Shown: positions 24,216 to 32,773, numbered from the stretch's first letter. The stretch: 47,437 nt of DNA from an uncultured Eubacteriales bacterium (GCA_900546315.1 URCP01000012.1:1-47437), one strand, 5' to 3'. The notes: generated by a model from the letters alone, not told the origin. Translations and numbers: made by a program.

Positions 24216-26420
24216 TTATAATCTGAGTTCCCATTGTCCGGCAGAGAGGATCTTTTTAGTTCCGCGAGCTGACAGTTCCGCCGTGATCCCTTCCGGAACC
24301 GTGATTGAGAGTCTGATTTCAGAGTTGTACCCGCGTCTCCACGAAACCGCGATTTTTCCGGCGGGTGTGTCGTATTCTCCCTCGGCGTGGTCGATTTTTT
24401 CGAGGAAGCACGGCTCTATTCTGAACCTGCCCTCGGTGAAGAGTGTCTCGTCCTGTCTGATTCCGAGGATTGTCTCGCGGAACCACGTGACCGGCCAGGA
24501 ATACATATGGTGGTTCTTCGATTCCCTGTCCGCCCACATCTCGTGGAGCACGGTCGCGCCGCCATCGAACCAGTAACGGTACGACGGATACCCTTCCGCC
24601 GTCATTAGCCTGTACGCCTCCTCCGCGAACCCGCAGATGTCGCAGGCGCGGAAGATATACTGCATTCCGAGCATACCGACATGGAAATGCCCGTCATACT
24701 TGTGAAGCGCCTCGAAGAACTGCGGTTTCAGCTTCTCAGTGTCCCCGACGCCGAGAGCGATTGCCATGGCGGATGAAGTCTGTTCGGTGATTGTGAGCGT
24801 GCCGTCAGGAAGCATGAAATGCCGCCTGAAGCTGTCGGTGTAGTACTTCTCATCCTCGCGGTGCGCCGACGGGTCGAAGCCCATCCGCTCAGCCGTCATA
24901 GCGGCGACGCGCAGGAACTTTATCATAAGAAGCGTGCAGGTGAACCCGAGCGGCACCGGAACGGGGTTCTTCTCGTCATACGGCAGAGCCCAGTCGGTGA
25001 GCCCGTGCTCGATGAGCCCGTAGTTCTCCTTGCCGCGAAGGAACTCAAGGTGTCTGCACATATAAGGATAAGCGGCGCGCAGAGCCTCGTCAGAGCCTGT
25101 GTACTGGAAAAGTCTGTACGGTATCTCGAAGAGTATCCCGGTCGAGACCGGTCCGCTTCCCCACGCGTAGCCCCACGCGGGCGTCGGCACGATTCCGGGG
25201 AGATCGCCGTCCGGCTTCATGGCGTCGAAGATGTCCTGAAGCCACTTCTTCCAGAGACCGGTCATGTCGTAGTTCTGCGTCATCTGCTCACAGGACGCCT
25301 GAGCGTCGTTGCACCAGCCGAGCTTTTCGCGCGTCGGACAGTCGGTCGGCATATTGAAGAGGTTCGAGAGGGTCGACAGTCTCGCGTACCTCCATATGGT
25401 GTCGAGCGTCCTGTCTGAGCAGGAGAAACGCCCGGTCTGCCGGACTCCCTGATGCACGAACACGGCACAGATATCGGTGTCGGACGGCGTACAGCTCTCC
25501 GGGAACCCGGAGACGATGAGATACCTGAACCCGGAGTAGCTGAACCACGGCTTCCAGTCGAGCGGCTTCTCACCGAAGGTCACGTCGAAGAACTGAGTTT
25601 CCCCGTCCTTATAATGCCCGGCGAGTGTGTTGTCGACACGGTTTCCGTTCTCGTCGACTTCCTCGGCGCAGATTATGTGAAGATGTGTCCCGGCGGGGAG
25701 GGACGCCGTTATGTGCGGGTATCCGGACATATTCTGACCGAAGTCGAAGACGAACTTTCCGTCTCCCGCCTTGGTTATCGCGGCGGGGCTGTATACCGTG
25801 TCCTCGATGATCGGCGGCGCGGGATTCTCACGAAGAATACCTTTAGGCGCGTCGGCAGTGATGGCGTGGACCCATCCGCTGTCGTCATATTCCGGAGTCA
25901 TCCAGTCTGTGTCGAAATTCGCGTCATAGCGCTCACCCGCGCGAAGCTCGTTCCATCTGACCGGAGAGCGGTCGATATCGGTGAGCCAGTCCTCCGATCC
26001 GGTAACATATTCGGTCCCGTCCGGGTAGACAAGCTCAAGCGAGAACATGAGCTTCGGCGAGTCGCGCCAGTCTGCGGTGTTGAAGTCCCATGAGGTCTTT
26101 ATCGACTCGTTGTAGAATCCGTTCCCGAGCATGGCGGCGGCGAGATTCTGCCCCGCGTGCAAAAGGGATGTGACGTCGACCGTGTCGTACCATACAGTCT
26201 TCCTGTAGTCGCCGAATGGAGTCGTGAGAACGGCGGGGCTCACCGGCATTCCGTTCAGGAAGAGCTTTCCGACGCCGAGAGCGGCGAACGAGAGGGAAGC
26301 GCGGAGGATATCTCCGCGGACACTGAACCAGTGTCTGAACATCGGCGCCGGTGCTTCCTCACGGCGCTCACGGACGAACGCGGACGGATGCTTGATGAAT
26401 CGTGTGTGTACAGGTAACAT
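24216..26420 (-). CDS. Alpha-L-rhamnosidase, GH78
   Basis: Encodes 734 residues, compact for GH78. An N-terminal jelly-roll region (SFAALGVGKLFLNGMPV, LTTPFGDYRKTVWYDTVDVT) is followed by the Bac_rhamnosid core and an (alpha/alpha)6 barrel with the family signature DCPTREKLGWCNDAQ near residues 360-375, then GLTDWALP and a C-terminal beta domain (GGATVLHEMW). It releases terminal alpha-L-rhamnose by inversion. No signal peptide, so it works on imported material. AAAGGAG precedes the ATG. It lies third in the operon led by lacI. Confidence 0.93.
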   Translation of the reverse strand: MLPVHTRFIKHPSAFVRERREEAPAPMFRHWFSVRGDILRASLSFAALGVGKLFLNGMPVSPAVLTTPFGDYRKTVWYDTVDVTSLLHAGQNLAAAMLGNGFYNESIKTSWDFNTADWRDSPKLMFSLELVYPDGTEYVTGSEDWLTDIDRSPVRWNELRAGERYDANFDTDWMTPEYDDSGWVHAITADAPKGILRENPAPPIIEDTVYSPAAITKAGDGKFVFDFGQNMSGYPHITASLPAGTHLHIICAEEVDENGNRVDNTLAGHYKDGETQFFDVTFGEKPLDWKPWFSYSGFRYLIVSGFPESCTPSDTDICAVFVHQGVRQTGRFSCSDRTLDTIWRYARLSTLSNLFNMPTDCPTREKLGWCNDAQASCEQMTQNYDMTGLWKKWLQDIFDAMKPDGDLPGIVPTPAWGYAWGSGPVSTGILFEIPYRLFQYTGSDEALRAAYPYMCRHLEFLRGKENYGLIEHGLTDWALPYDEKNPVPVPLGFTCTLLMIKFLRVAAMTAERMGFDPSAHREDEKYYTDSFRRHFMLPDGTLTITEQTSSAMAIALGVGDTEKLKPQFFEALHKYDGHFHVGMLGMQYIFRACDICGFAEEAYRLMTAEGYPSYRYWFDGGATVLHEMWADRESKNHHMYSWPVTWFRETILGIRQDETLFTEGRFRIEPCFLEKIDHAEGEYDTPAGKIAVSWRRGYNSEIRLSITVPEGITAELSARGTKKILSAGQWELRL

Positions 26421-26464
26421 GGAGATGCTCCTTTCACTGTGTTGTTGTCATGATGTTATTCGGA

Positions 26465-27037
26465 TTATTCCGGTTTGTCCTCGAGAGTCAGCGGATAATC
26501 TCCGAGGTGTTTTACCTTGAACCCGTTTTTTTTGTAGGTCTCGTAGTCGAAGGCTTCGAGCTCGTCGATCGCGAGCTTGTGGAACTCATAGAAGTTGTGC
26601 CACCACTCATATCCGCTTCCGAGCGAGGCGCCGAGGTAGGCGTCCGCTATGTCGCATCCCATCTGCGGCGCGACATAGAAGGCTCCCATCGCGAGCACGT
26701 TGACGCCGTTTCCGGTGATCGCCCTGAGCGCGGCGGGGACGCTCTCAACGACACCCGCGTGAACGTGCGGGCACTTCGACGCGGCGATGTGGATGCCCAT
26801 TCCGGTTCCGCAGAACAGGAGCGCGCGCTCGAACTCACCTTCGGATATCATCGAGCCGACCCTGAGACCGATTCTGTGGAACATGAGGTCGGTGTCGTCC
26901 GGGTCGGAATCGGCTTTGACACCTACGTCGGTAATGGTCCAGCCTTTCTTTTTCAGGTGTGCGACGACCGCCTCCTTGAGGGGGTAGCCAGCGAAATCCG
27001 CGCCTACGAGAAGCTGCTTGTCCTTGATTGTTTTCAT
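26465..27037 (-). CDS. RpiB/LacAB-type sugar-phosphate isomerase
   Basis: Encodes 190 residues, against about 145-150 for typical RpiB; the extra length is C-terminal. The active-site Cys and phosphate loop ALLFCGTGMGIHIAASK are present. The N-terminal motif reads GADFAGYPLKE where RpiB has D-H-A-G, so the usual His is Phe. This points to an aldose-ketose isomerase of the family with altered specificity, perhaps for a sugar released by the neighbouring GH78 pathway. AAAGGAG precedes the ATG by 8 bases. Second gene of the lacI operon. Confidence 0.82.
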   Translation of the reverse strand: MKTIKDKQLLVGADFAGYPLKEAVVAHLKKKGWTITDVGVKADSDPDDTDLMFHRIGLRVGSMISEGEFERALLFCGTGMGIHIAASKCPHVHAGVVESVPAALRAITGNGVNVLAMGAFYVAPQMGCDIADAYLGASLGSGYEWWHNFYEFHKLAIDELEAFDYETYKKNGFKVKHLGDYPLTLEDKPE

Positions 27038-27070
27038 GATGTTATCTCCTTTATTTACGGGTCATGCCCG

Positions 27071-28102
27071 TTATTTTTTTGTTGAGCGGCGAGTCACGAC
27101 GTCCGTCGGGATGAGGATGACCTCGCGGTCGGAGGTTTCGCCCGACAGTTCTCTTTTCAGAAGCGCGACCGTCTTTTCCGCGAGGATGCCGATATCCTGT
27201 CTGACCGTCGTCAGCGGAACCGGGGAGGAGACCGCGAACACGCAGTCGTCGAACCCGGTGACCTGCACCCTGTCCGGAACGCTTATCCCGCGCGAAGTGA
27301 GATGGTTCACAACCCCGAGCGCCATGAAGTCGTTGACCGAGACGATGGCGTCCGGCAGCTCACCGAGCCCCGCGACGGCGCGCTCCGCCGAAAAATAATC
27401 GACCGACGGAATGCTTATCGTGCGCGTGACGATATCGTGTCCGCTTTCCCTGTAGCTTCTCACGGCTTCCGAGAAGGCTTCGCGTCTGACGTCGAGGGTG
27501 TATACGCCGGGACTGCCGTCGAGATATATGACGCTCTTCGGTCCTGTCGCGAGAAGCCGTTCCGTGAGCCGCCTCATGCCGTCTCCGAGGTCGCAGAGAA
27601 CGCAGCTCATCTTGTCGGTCAGCGTCGTGGCGCAGACTGCCGGTATCCCCGAGTTCAGTATGAGCGGCACGGCGTCGTTTCCGCCGGGGGTGTTTACGGG
27701 AACGTAGATGATTCCCTCAACTCTTGAGGCGATCATGTCCCTGACTGCCCTCGACTCACGGTCGGGGTCGTTTGACGAGATGAAGATCGACAGCGACCAG
27801 CCTGCCTCAGACACGCGGTCTGTCAGCTCCTTGACGAAGGTCGCGTAGTAGACGTTCTCGATATCCGGCACGACGACCCCGAGCATTCCGCTTTTCCCGC
27901 TGACGAGCCGTCTCGCCGAGAAGTTCGGCACATATCCGAGAGACGCGGCGGCGGCGGTGACCTTTTCACGCGTCTCGTCCTTCACGACCGGACTGCCGTT
28001 GAGGGCGAGTGACACGGTGGCTTTCGAGACACCGGCGGCTTTTGCTATGTCGGCGATGGTGACGGCGCCGCTCCGTTTGGTGGTGTTGTTTTCCTGCTCC
28101 AT
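27071..28102 (-). CDS. LacI-family transcriptional regulator
   Basis: Encodes 343 residues. The N-terminal LacI helix-turn-helix is VTIADIAKAAGVSKATVSLALNGSPVVKDETREKV with the hinge helix AAASLGYVPNFSARRL. The periplasmic-binding-protein-like sensor follows (GMLGVVVPDIENVYYATFVKEL, VNDFMALGVVNHLTSRGISVPDRVQVTGFDD). It is the first gene of its own operon (rpiB-like, GH78, SGNH) and divergent from the Gfo/Idh/MocA gene. It most likely represses both sides and is relieved by a sugar from the GH78 pathway. The Shine-Dalgarno is weak. Confidence 0.95.
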   Translation of the reverse strand: MEQENNTTKRSGAVTIADIAKAAGVSKATVSLALNGSPVVKDETREKVTAAAASLGYVPNFSARRLVSGKSGMLGVVVPDIENVYYATFVKELTDRVSEAGWSLSIFISSNDPDRESRAVRDMIASRVEGIIYVPVNTPGGNDAVPLILNSGIPAVCATTLTDKMSCVLCDLGDGMRRLTERLLATGPKSVIYLDGSPGVYTLDVRREAFSEAVRSYRESGHDIVTRTISIPSVDYFSAERAVAGLGELPDAIVSVNDFMALGVVNHLTSRGISVPDRVQVTGFDDCVFAVSSPVPLTTVRQDIGILAEKTVALLKRELSGETSDREVILIPTDVVTRRSTKK

Positions 28103-28156
28103 GTGATCTTTCTGATTTGAAACGTTTTAATTTTTGCGTGTGATTTGTTTGTATAT

Positions 28157-28185
28157 ATGATACTACACCGGGAAGAATTTGTCAA
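28157..28185 (-). promoter_or_regulatory. Promoter for the lacI-rpiB-GH78-SGNH operon
   Basis: On the minus strand TTGACA (28180-28185), a 17-base spacer and TATCAT (28157-28162). The palindrome ATTGT-AG-ACAAT (28191-28202) lies just upstream of the -35. Confidence 0.8.
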
Positions 28186-28237
28186 TCGGTATTGTAGACA
28201 ATCTGGTCGCGATTTTTTTGTGCAAGGCGACGGAACG

Positions 28238-28259
28238 GCGTGAAACGCGATTTTCACGC
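28238..28259 (+). promoter_or_regulatory. Inverted repeat, probable LacI-type operator
   Basis: GCGTGAAA (28238-28245) and TTTCACGC (28252-28259) form a perfect 8-bp inverted repeat around CGCGAT, ending one base before the -35 of the oxidoreductase promoter. Its size and TGAAA/TTTCA half-sites fit LacI-family operators. Confidence 0.65.
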
Positions 28260-28288
28260 TTGACAAGTGCCCTGATACGTTGTATACT
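28260..28288 (+). promoter_or_regulatory. Promoter for the Gfo/Idh/MocA gene
   Basis: TTGACA (28260-28265), a 17-base spacer and TATACT (28283-28288), 40 bases before the ATG. Confidence 0.85.
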
Positions 28289-28328
28289 ATAGGTAGCTCA
28301 TATTCTATATGCGGAGAAAGGAAAAAAT

Positions 28329-29366
28329 ATGGACAGACCAATAAAAGTAGGAATGCTGGGTCTCGGACGCGCGGGCATGGGTATGCACCTGAACGAGTAC
28401 AGACCGAGACTTGACAAATTTCAGATATACGGGGTGTGCGACCTGATACCGGAGCGCTCCGAAAAGGTTGCCGCCGAGTTCGGCTCGAAGATATACCGCG
28501 ACTTCGACGAGCTTCTGGCGGACGAGGAGGTCGAGCTCGTCGACATCGCGACGAGGTCCTGCGACCATTACGCGCACGCGAAGAAGGCGCTGCTCGCCGG
28601 GAAGGACGTCATGCTCGAGAAGCCGTTCGCCATGACCTACGCTGAGGCCCTCGAGCTCGCCGATCTCGGCAGCCAGCCCGCCGGACCTCACCTTTACATA
28701 CGCCACAACCGCCGCTTTGAGTACGGCTTTGAGCAGGCGTGTGAGATTATCGACTCTGGCATCCTCGGGAACGTGTATGAGATAAAGCTCACCCGGAACA
28801 ATTATCAGCGCCGGTGTGACTGGCAGACGATAAGCGAGTACGGCGGCGGACAGCTGCTGAACTGGGGACCGCATATAGTGGACCATTCGCTGAGGTTCTG
28901 CGGCGGCGCGTACAGGACGATGTATTCGGAGATAAAGCATGTCGCGGCGGCTGGAGACTGCGAGGACCACATAAAGATCGTCTTCACCGGCGTGAACGGC
29001 AGGATCGTCGACATGGAGATAAGCGGCGGAGTCGCGCTCCCGACGCCCGAGTACATGATTTACGGCACGAAGGGAACGATGATCAGCGAGGGCGGCAATT
29101 TTAAGCTCCGCTATCTCGACCCGGAGGTGGAGCTCCCGAAGGTGGTCTCCGACCCCGGTACGCCTATGGGCGGTTTCGGAAACCCGGAGAAGCTCCCGTG
29201 GAAGGAAGAGCTCGTCCCGATAAAGGGCGACGGCACTCCGCGCATCTGGGACGCTCTTTACGACACGATAAGACACGGGAAGGCATTCCCTGTAAAGCTC
29301 GATGAGGCGCTTGAGGTCATACATGTCATTGACGAAGTGAAAAAGAACTCTGTGTTCGGACGCTGA
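28329..29366 (+). CDS. Gfo/Idh/MocA-family NAD(P)-dependent oxidoreductase
   Basis: Encodes 345 residues. The N-terminal Rossmann nucleotide-binding motif is VGMLGLGRAGMGMHL. The family motif with catalytic Lys is DVMLEKPFA, and the C-terminal alpha/beta substrate domain has a His-containing segment, LLNWGPHIVDHSLRF. Such enzymes oxidise or epimerise sugars, inositols or sugar acids. It is divergent from lacI, so it is probably co-regulated with the rhamnosidase operon and may handle a released sugar. GAAAGG lies 7 bases before the ATG. Substrate unknown. Confidence 0.92.
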   Translation: MDRPIKVGMLGLGRAGMGMHLNEYRPRLDKFQIYGVCDLIPERSEKVAAEFGSKIYRDFDELLADEEVELVDIATRSCDHYAHAKKALLAGKDVMLEKPFAMTYAEALELADLGSQPAGPHLYIRHNRRFEYGFEQACEIIDSGILGNVYEIKLTRNNYQRRCDWQTISEYGGGQLLNWGPHIVDHSLRFCGGAYRTMYSEIKHVAAAGDCEDHIKIVFTGVNGRIVDMEISGGVALPTPEYMIYGTKGTMISEGGNFKLRYLDPEVELPKVVSDPGTPMGGFGNPEKLPWKEELVPIKGDGTPRIWDALYDTIRHGKAFPVKLDEALEVIHVIDEVKKNSVFGR

Positions 29367-29423
29367 TAAGTCTGAAAATAAATTTTCAGACCTGTTTGTG
29401 CGAAAGTCATGGTCATAAACATA

Positions 29424-29461
29424 ACAAAAACCACCTCCCGGAGCGGACCCGCTCCGGGAGG
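29424..29461 (-). terminator. Intrinsic terminator for the CBM9-like gene
   Basis: A 12-bp GC-rich stem (29434-29445 with 29450-29461) and a 4-base loop; on the minus strand GGTTTTTG follows. It also lies behind the convergent oxidoreductase gene. Confidence 0.85.
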
Positions 29462-29493
29462 CTTCATCATGAAAAGACCTGGTTCTCTTTATG

Positions 29494-30360
29494 TCAGTGC
29501 TTCTTCCTGAGCGCCAGAGCGGCGGCGGACATTGCGAGCGCCGCGAGGCAGACGGAGAAGGTGTCGGCAGTCGCCGCGGAGGTGTCATCGGACGCGTCAT
29601 CGGACGCCGCGGCGGGAGCCTTCATCGGCTCGCCGAGGGTGACCTTCGCGAAGACGGTGGAATCCTTCGCGACATAGCAGCCCTGAGCCCACTCTATGAC
29701 GGCGGGTCCGTTGTCGTCGCTGAAGACCATCGTGATGTCAAGACCGATCTTTCCGCCTTCCTTCAGCGAATCGGCGCCGAAAGCCGCGGCGGGCATCGCT
29801 ATCTCATAGGTGGTAACTCCGTTTTTGGTGACGACCGCGAAGTCCCTGCCGGTCGTGTCGGCTGCGTAGCCGTCGAGATATCCGCTCGACCAGTTCGCGA
29901 AAAGGAGTTCTCCGGTCTCGCTGTTTCTCGCGTAGCCGAGCTCCGCGCGGGAACCCGGGTCGGTCTCGTCAGCCGCCGCGCCGCAGAGCTGGATGCAGTA
30001 ATTCTGCCACATATCGTTGCCGCTCGTCGCTTTCTGAACAAAATCGGGCGTGCTCACGACAACTCCTATGTAGACATTCTCAGCGTCATATGACGCGTAG
30101 ATTTTCACGTCGGTGTCCTTCATCTCGGCGAGTCTCGCGTCGTCGTAGCCGAGGTACATGAGGTCGTCCTTCGAGAAGCTGATCGGGGCGTACTCGCCGT
30201 CATCGATCTTTCCGTCGATCACGGGCTTCTTGTCGCCGACGGCGGAAATCGTGGTCGTCACTTTCTCAGCGTTTGAGCCGAGCTCAATCGAGTTCGCGGA
30301 GACCGGGAGCATGAGTGCCGCTGTGATCAGCGCGGCGGTGATGAGAGATTTTTGCTTCAT
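29494..30360 (-). CDS. Secreted CBM9/DOMON-like carbohydrate-binding protein with C-terminal anchor
   Basis: Encodes 288 residues. A signal peptide (about 1-23, LPVSANS) is followed by a CBM9-type beta domain at about 45-245, recognised by KPVIDGKIDDGEYAPI, VKIYASYDAENVYIGVVV and FAVVTKNGVTTYEIAMP. An Ala/Asp/Ser linker leads to a C-terminal hydrophobic helix ending in RKKH. The tail has the shape of a sortase-type anchor but no LPxTG-like motif is seen. No catalytic domain is present, so it likely binds glycan at the cell surface. Monocistronic; divergent from the AraC2 gene. Confidence 0.8.
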   Translation of the reverse strand: MKQKSLITAALITAALMLPVSANSIELGSNAEKVTTTISAVGDKKPVIDGKIDDGEYAPISFSKDDLMYLGYDDARLAEMKDTDVKIYASYDAENVYIGVVVSTPDFVQKATSGNDMWQNYCIQLCGAAADETDPGSRAELGYARNSETGELLFANWSSGYLDGYAADTTGRDFAVVTKNGVTTYEIAMPAAAFGADSLKEGGKIGLDITMVFSDDNGPAVIEWAQGCYVAKDSTVFAKVTLGEPMKAPAAASDDASDDTSAATADTFSVCLAALAMSAAALALRKKH

Positions 30361-30452
30361 TTCTTTTACACATACCTTTCATAACTTATTTTCCGGAGCG
30401 ATTGTGTTCCGGATGATTCGTTGCGCGGGGCGTTTTTCCGCTCTGTGTCTAT

Positions 30453-30481
30453 ATTATACCATATGTCACGCGGATTGTTCA
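30453..30481 (-). promoter_or_regulatory. Promoter for the CBM9-like gene
   Basis: On the minus strand TGAACA (30476-30481), a 17-base spacer and TGG-extended TATAAT (30453-30458). Confidence 0.7.
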
Positions 30482-30522
30482 TTGCGTATCGTGTTGAAAT
30501 ATTGATATATTTTCCGGCGCTC

Positions 30523-30551
30523 TTGATTTTTAAGCCAGAAAATGGTATAAT
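30523..30551 (+). promoter_or_regulatory. Promoter for AraC2 with very short leader
   Basis: TTGATT (30523-30528), a 17-base spacer and TGG-extended TATAAT (30546-30551). The ATG at 30570 is only 18 bases beyond the -10, so the leader would be about 12 bases with the GGAGG at its extreme 5' end. Confidence 0.7.
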
Positions 30552-30569
30552 GTTCCGGGAGGGATGAAA

Positions 30570-31598
30570 ATGGACTATGAGCAGGAATTCGCCGCGCTGT
30601 GGAAGGCGGTCGACGACGAGAAGGAAGCCATGTATGTTGAGACGACGGATGAAATGATGGAGTACATTCTGCGATTCAGCGACATGGAGCGTTTTCTGAA
30701 GGAAGCGTATGAGGAGGGACAGAGACGGTGCTTCTGGAAGTTCCACATCCGCGAGCCGGAAAAGGATTTCCGGAACGTGAATATCTACGTGACGCATCAT
30801 TTCAGGTATGACCAGCATGAGACGCACTGTCACGACTATTTCCAGATGTGTTATTGTGTCCGCGGCGGCTGTTCGATAAGGCTGTCGGACGGCGTTCTGC
30901 CGCTCGTGTCCGGTGATCTTCTGCTGCTCGCGCCAGGAACGCTGCACAGTCTTATGGTCTTTTCGGACGATTGCTCGGTCATAAAGATATACGTGCGCAA
31001 GAGCACCTTTGACAAGACGTTCTTCGCGATACTGACCGAGAACAATATTCTCGGGGATTTCCTGCGCTGTTCTCTGTACGGAGCCTGCCCGGGGAGAACT
31101 ATACTGTTTCCGACCGGCGACGATCCGGAGCTGACAGAGCACGCGCTGAGGCTGTACATGGAGGTCATAAATTATGAGCCGTATTTCAGAACGGCGGGAG
31201 AGGCGATTCTCACCGGGATGTTCTGCCGTCTGATGCGGAGATATCTCGGAGAGACGAGACTGTCGGGCGACATCTCGAACCGCGGTGGAGGCGTCGTGAA
31301 TATGCTGCGGAGAATACGTGAATGCCACGCCGATCTGACACTTGACGCCGCTGCCGCCGATGCCGGGTATTCGAGGAGTCAGTATTGTCATATACTGAAG
31401 CGTTCGACCGGGAAGACTTTTACGCAGCTTCTGAACGACGCGAAGATAGAGGCGGCGGCTGGTCTTCTCAGAACGACCGACCTGACCGTTATCGAGATAG
31501 GCGAGAGAGCGGGCTTCAGCTCGAACGAGCATTTCCACAGGCTCTTCCGTGAGATCAAGGGATGTACGCCGAAAGAGTGGAGAAATCAGTCGGTCTGA
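30570..31598 (+). CDS. AraC-family transcriptional regulator (AraC2)
   Basis: Encodes 342 residues. The N-terminal domain is long (about 230 residues) with a cupin core (HETHCHDYFQMCYCVRGGCSIRL, SGDLLLLAPGTLHSL). The C-terminal AraC DNA-binding domain has LDAAAADAGYSRSQYCHILKRSTGKTFTQLLNDAKIEAA and IEIGERAGFSSNEHFHRLFREIKGCTPKEW. I chose the ATG at 30570 because GGAGG sits 7 bases upstream; ATG at 30564 is directly against that site. It is divergent from the CBM9-like gene, which it may control. Confidence 0.9.
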   Translation: MDYEQEFAALWKAVDDEKEAMYVETTDEMMEYILRFSDMERFLKEAYEEGQRRCFWKFHIREPEKDFRNVNIYVTHHFRYDQHETHCHDYFQMCYCVRGGCSIRLSDGVLPLVSGDLLLLAPGTLHSLMVFSDDCSVIKIYVRKSTFDKTFFAILTENNILGDFLRCSLYGACPGRTILFPTGDDPELTEHALRLYMEVINYEPYFRTAGEAILTGMFCRLMRRYLGETRLSGDISNRGGGVVNMLRRIRECHADLTLDAAAADAGYSRSQYCHILKRSTGKTFTQLLNDAKIEAAAGLLRTTDLTVIEIGERAGFSSNEHFHRLFREIKGCTPKEWRNQSV

Positions 31599-31740
31599 GT
31601 TTTTTTCGTTATTCACGGCTTTTTGGACGATATTGCCGGATTGACTTGGAAGAGTATCCTGAGGTCTCACTGACCGGTTATTTTCGCGGTATGATCAGGC
31701 GTCATCGCGATGAGGATTACGGGTTTCAGAATCGCTGAGG

Positions 31741-32583
31741 TTATTTGTTGTCTCCTCCCGTGTCGCTCTGTCTGTTACCGAGTCTGTACTCTGTCGGTGT
31801 GACGCCGAATTTCTTCCTGAACTCCCGCTCAAAGTGCCAGACCGACCTGTAGCCGCAGGCGTAGGCTATGTCGATCGTCTTCGCGCTCCCGTCGCGCAGC
31901 TTGTCGGCGGCGGAGTTCAGGCGGCACTCTATCACGTACGCCCACGGGGTGACGCCGTAATCCGCCTTGAAGACGCGGGTAAGCTGCTTTTCGGATATGC
32001 GGTAGAGCGACGCGAGGTCGGAGACGCAGGTTATCTTGTGGTAGTCTTTACTGATTTTTTTGTGTATCTGACTCGAGAGTCGGTTGTCACCTTTGTGCAT
32101 GCCCTGCCTCTTGAGAATCCAAATGAGGTCGTTTATCGTGGCAGTCATTGAGTGCTCGTCGTAGCCGGTACGATAAAGTTCGTCGATTATCCGCTTGAAG
32201 ATCGGCTCGACCTGCGGCGCCCTGATTATTGTTATGTCATCCTTTATGTCATAGAGATCGAGCATCGTGTCGAGAAATTTCCCCTGACCGCTGAACCATA
32301 GCTTGCGGTAGGGTTTTTCTTTGTCCGACCAGAATTTGTACGGCTTTCCGCCGCCCTGCATGATGCAGCAGTCGCCGGGGGAGAGCTTGTATTTTCTGTC
32401 TTTGTAGCTTATATATCCGTAACCGGTCTGAATGTATTCGAAGGTCGTCATGACCATCGCGCCGGTGAAATATCCGTATTCCGGATCCGGCTCGACGACG
32501 GTCGCCGCCTCGATGAACAGGAACGGATTGTCTTTGAGATAGTTGACGTAGCAGTGGCGTTCGTTGAAATCGCTGAGCTGCAT
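31741..32583 (-). CDS. AraC-family transcriptional regulator (AraC3)
   Basis: Encodes 280 residues. The cupin-type N-terminal domain contains GYGYISYKDRKYKLSPGDCCIMQGG. The C-terminal double helix-turn-helix contains VSDLASLYRISEKQLTRVFKADYGVTPWAYVIECRLNSAADKL and IDIAYACGYRSVWHFEREFRKKFGVTPTEYRLG. AAGGAGG precedes the ATG. Its promoter physically interlocks with that of the divergent solute-binding protein gene, so AraC3 is the obvious regulator of the SBP1-GH78-like operon and probably of itself. Confidence 0.93.
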   Translation of the reverse strand: MQLSDFNERHCYVNYLKDNPFLFIEAATVVEPDPEYGYFTGAMVMTTFEYIQTGYGYISYKDRKYKLSPGDCCIMQGGGKPYKFWSDKEKPYRKLWFSGQGKFLDTMLDLYDIKDDITIIRAPQVEPIFKRIIDELYRTGYDEHSMTATINDLIWILKRQGMHKGDNRLSSQIHKKISKDYHKITCVSDLASLYRISEKQLTRVFKADYGVTPWAYVIECRLNSAADKLRDGSAKTIDIAYACGYRSVWHFEREFRKKFGVTPTEYRLGNRQSDTGGDNK

Positions 32584-32641
32584 TTTTGCCCTCCTTTTTT
32601 ATGTTTGTCCGTATTCAGCACGAAAATGTCCCTAAAAGATG

Positions 32642-32684
32642 TTGACTTTACTCCGATTATACCATATAATTGAGATACAGTCAA
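32642..32684. promoter_or_regulatory. Interlocked divergent promoters of AraC3 and SBP1
   Basis: Plus strand: TTGACT (32642-32647), 17 bases, TATAAT (32665-32670). Minus strand: TTGACT (32679-32684), 17 bases, TGG-extended TATAAT (32656-32661). Each -10 lies inside the other's spacer, so two polymerases could not bind together. Confidence 0.85.
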
Positions 32685-32773
32685 GCTTGATTCGGAAATT
32701 TTATAAAAAAGAGAGCATATGTCGTTTCCCGACAGCTGGGGAGACGGCAAGGCTTGCGAAAGGTGATTGAAAG

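Noticed and set aside
28241..28256. TGAAACGCGATTTTCA as a CcpA cre site.
   Set aside because: It is two bases too long for the 14-base cre consensus. The longer perfect 8-bp inverted repeat and the adjacent lacI gene fit a local operator better.
31599..31740. A coding-like tail reading IDLEEYPEVSLTGYFRG...DYGFQNR with a stop, between AraC2 and AraC3.
   Set aside because: It has no start codon or ribosome binding site, is out of frame with AraC2, and is too short to place in a family. It could be a gene remnant but chance cannot be excluded.
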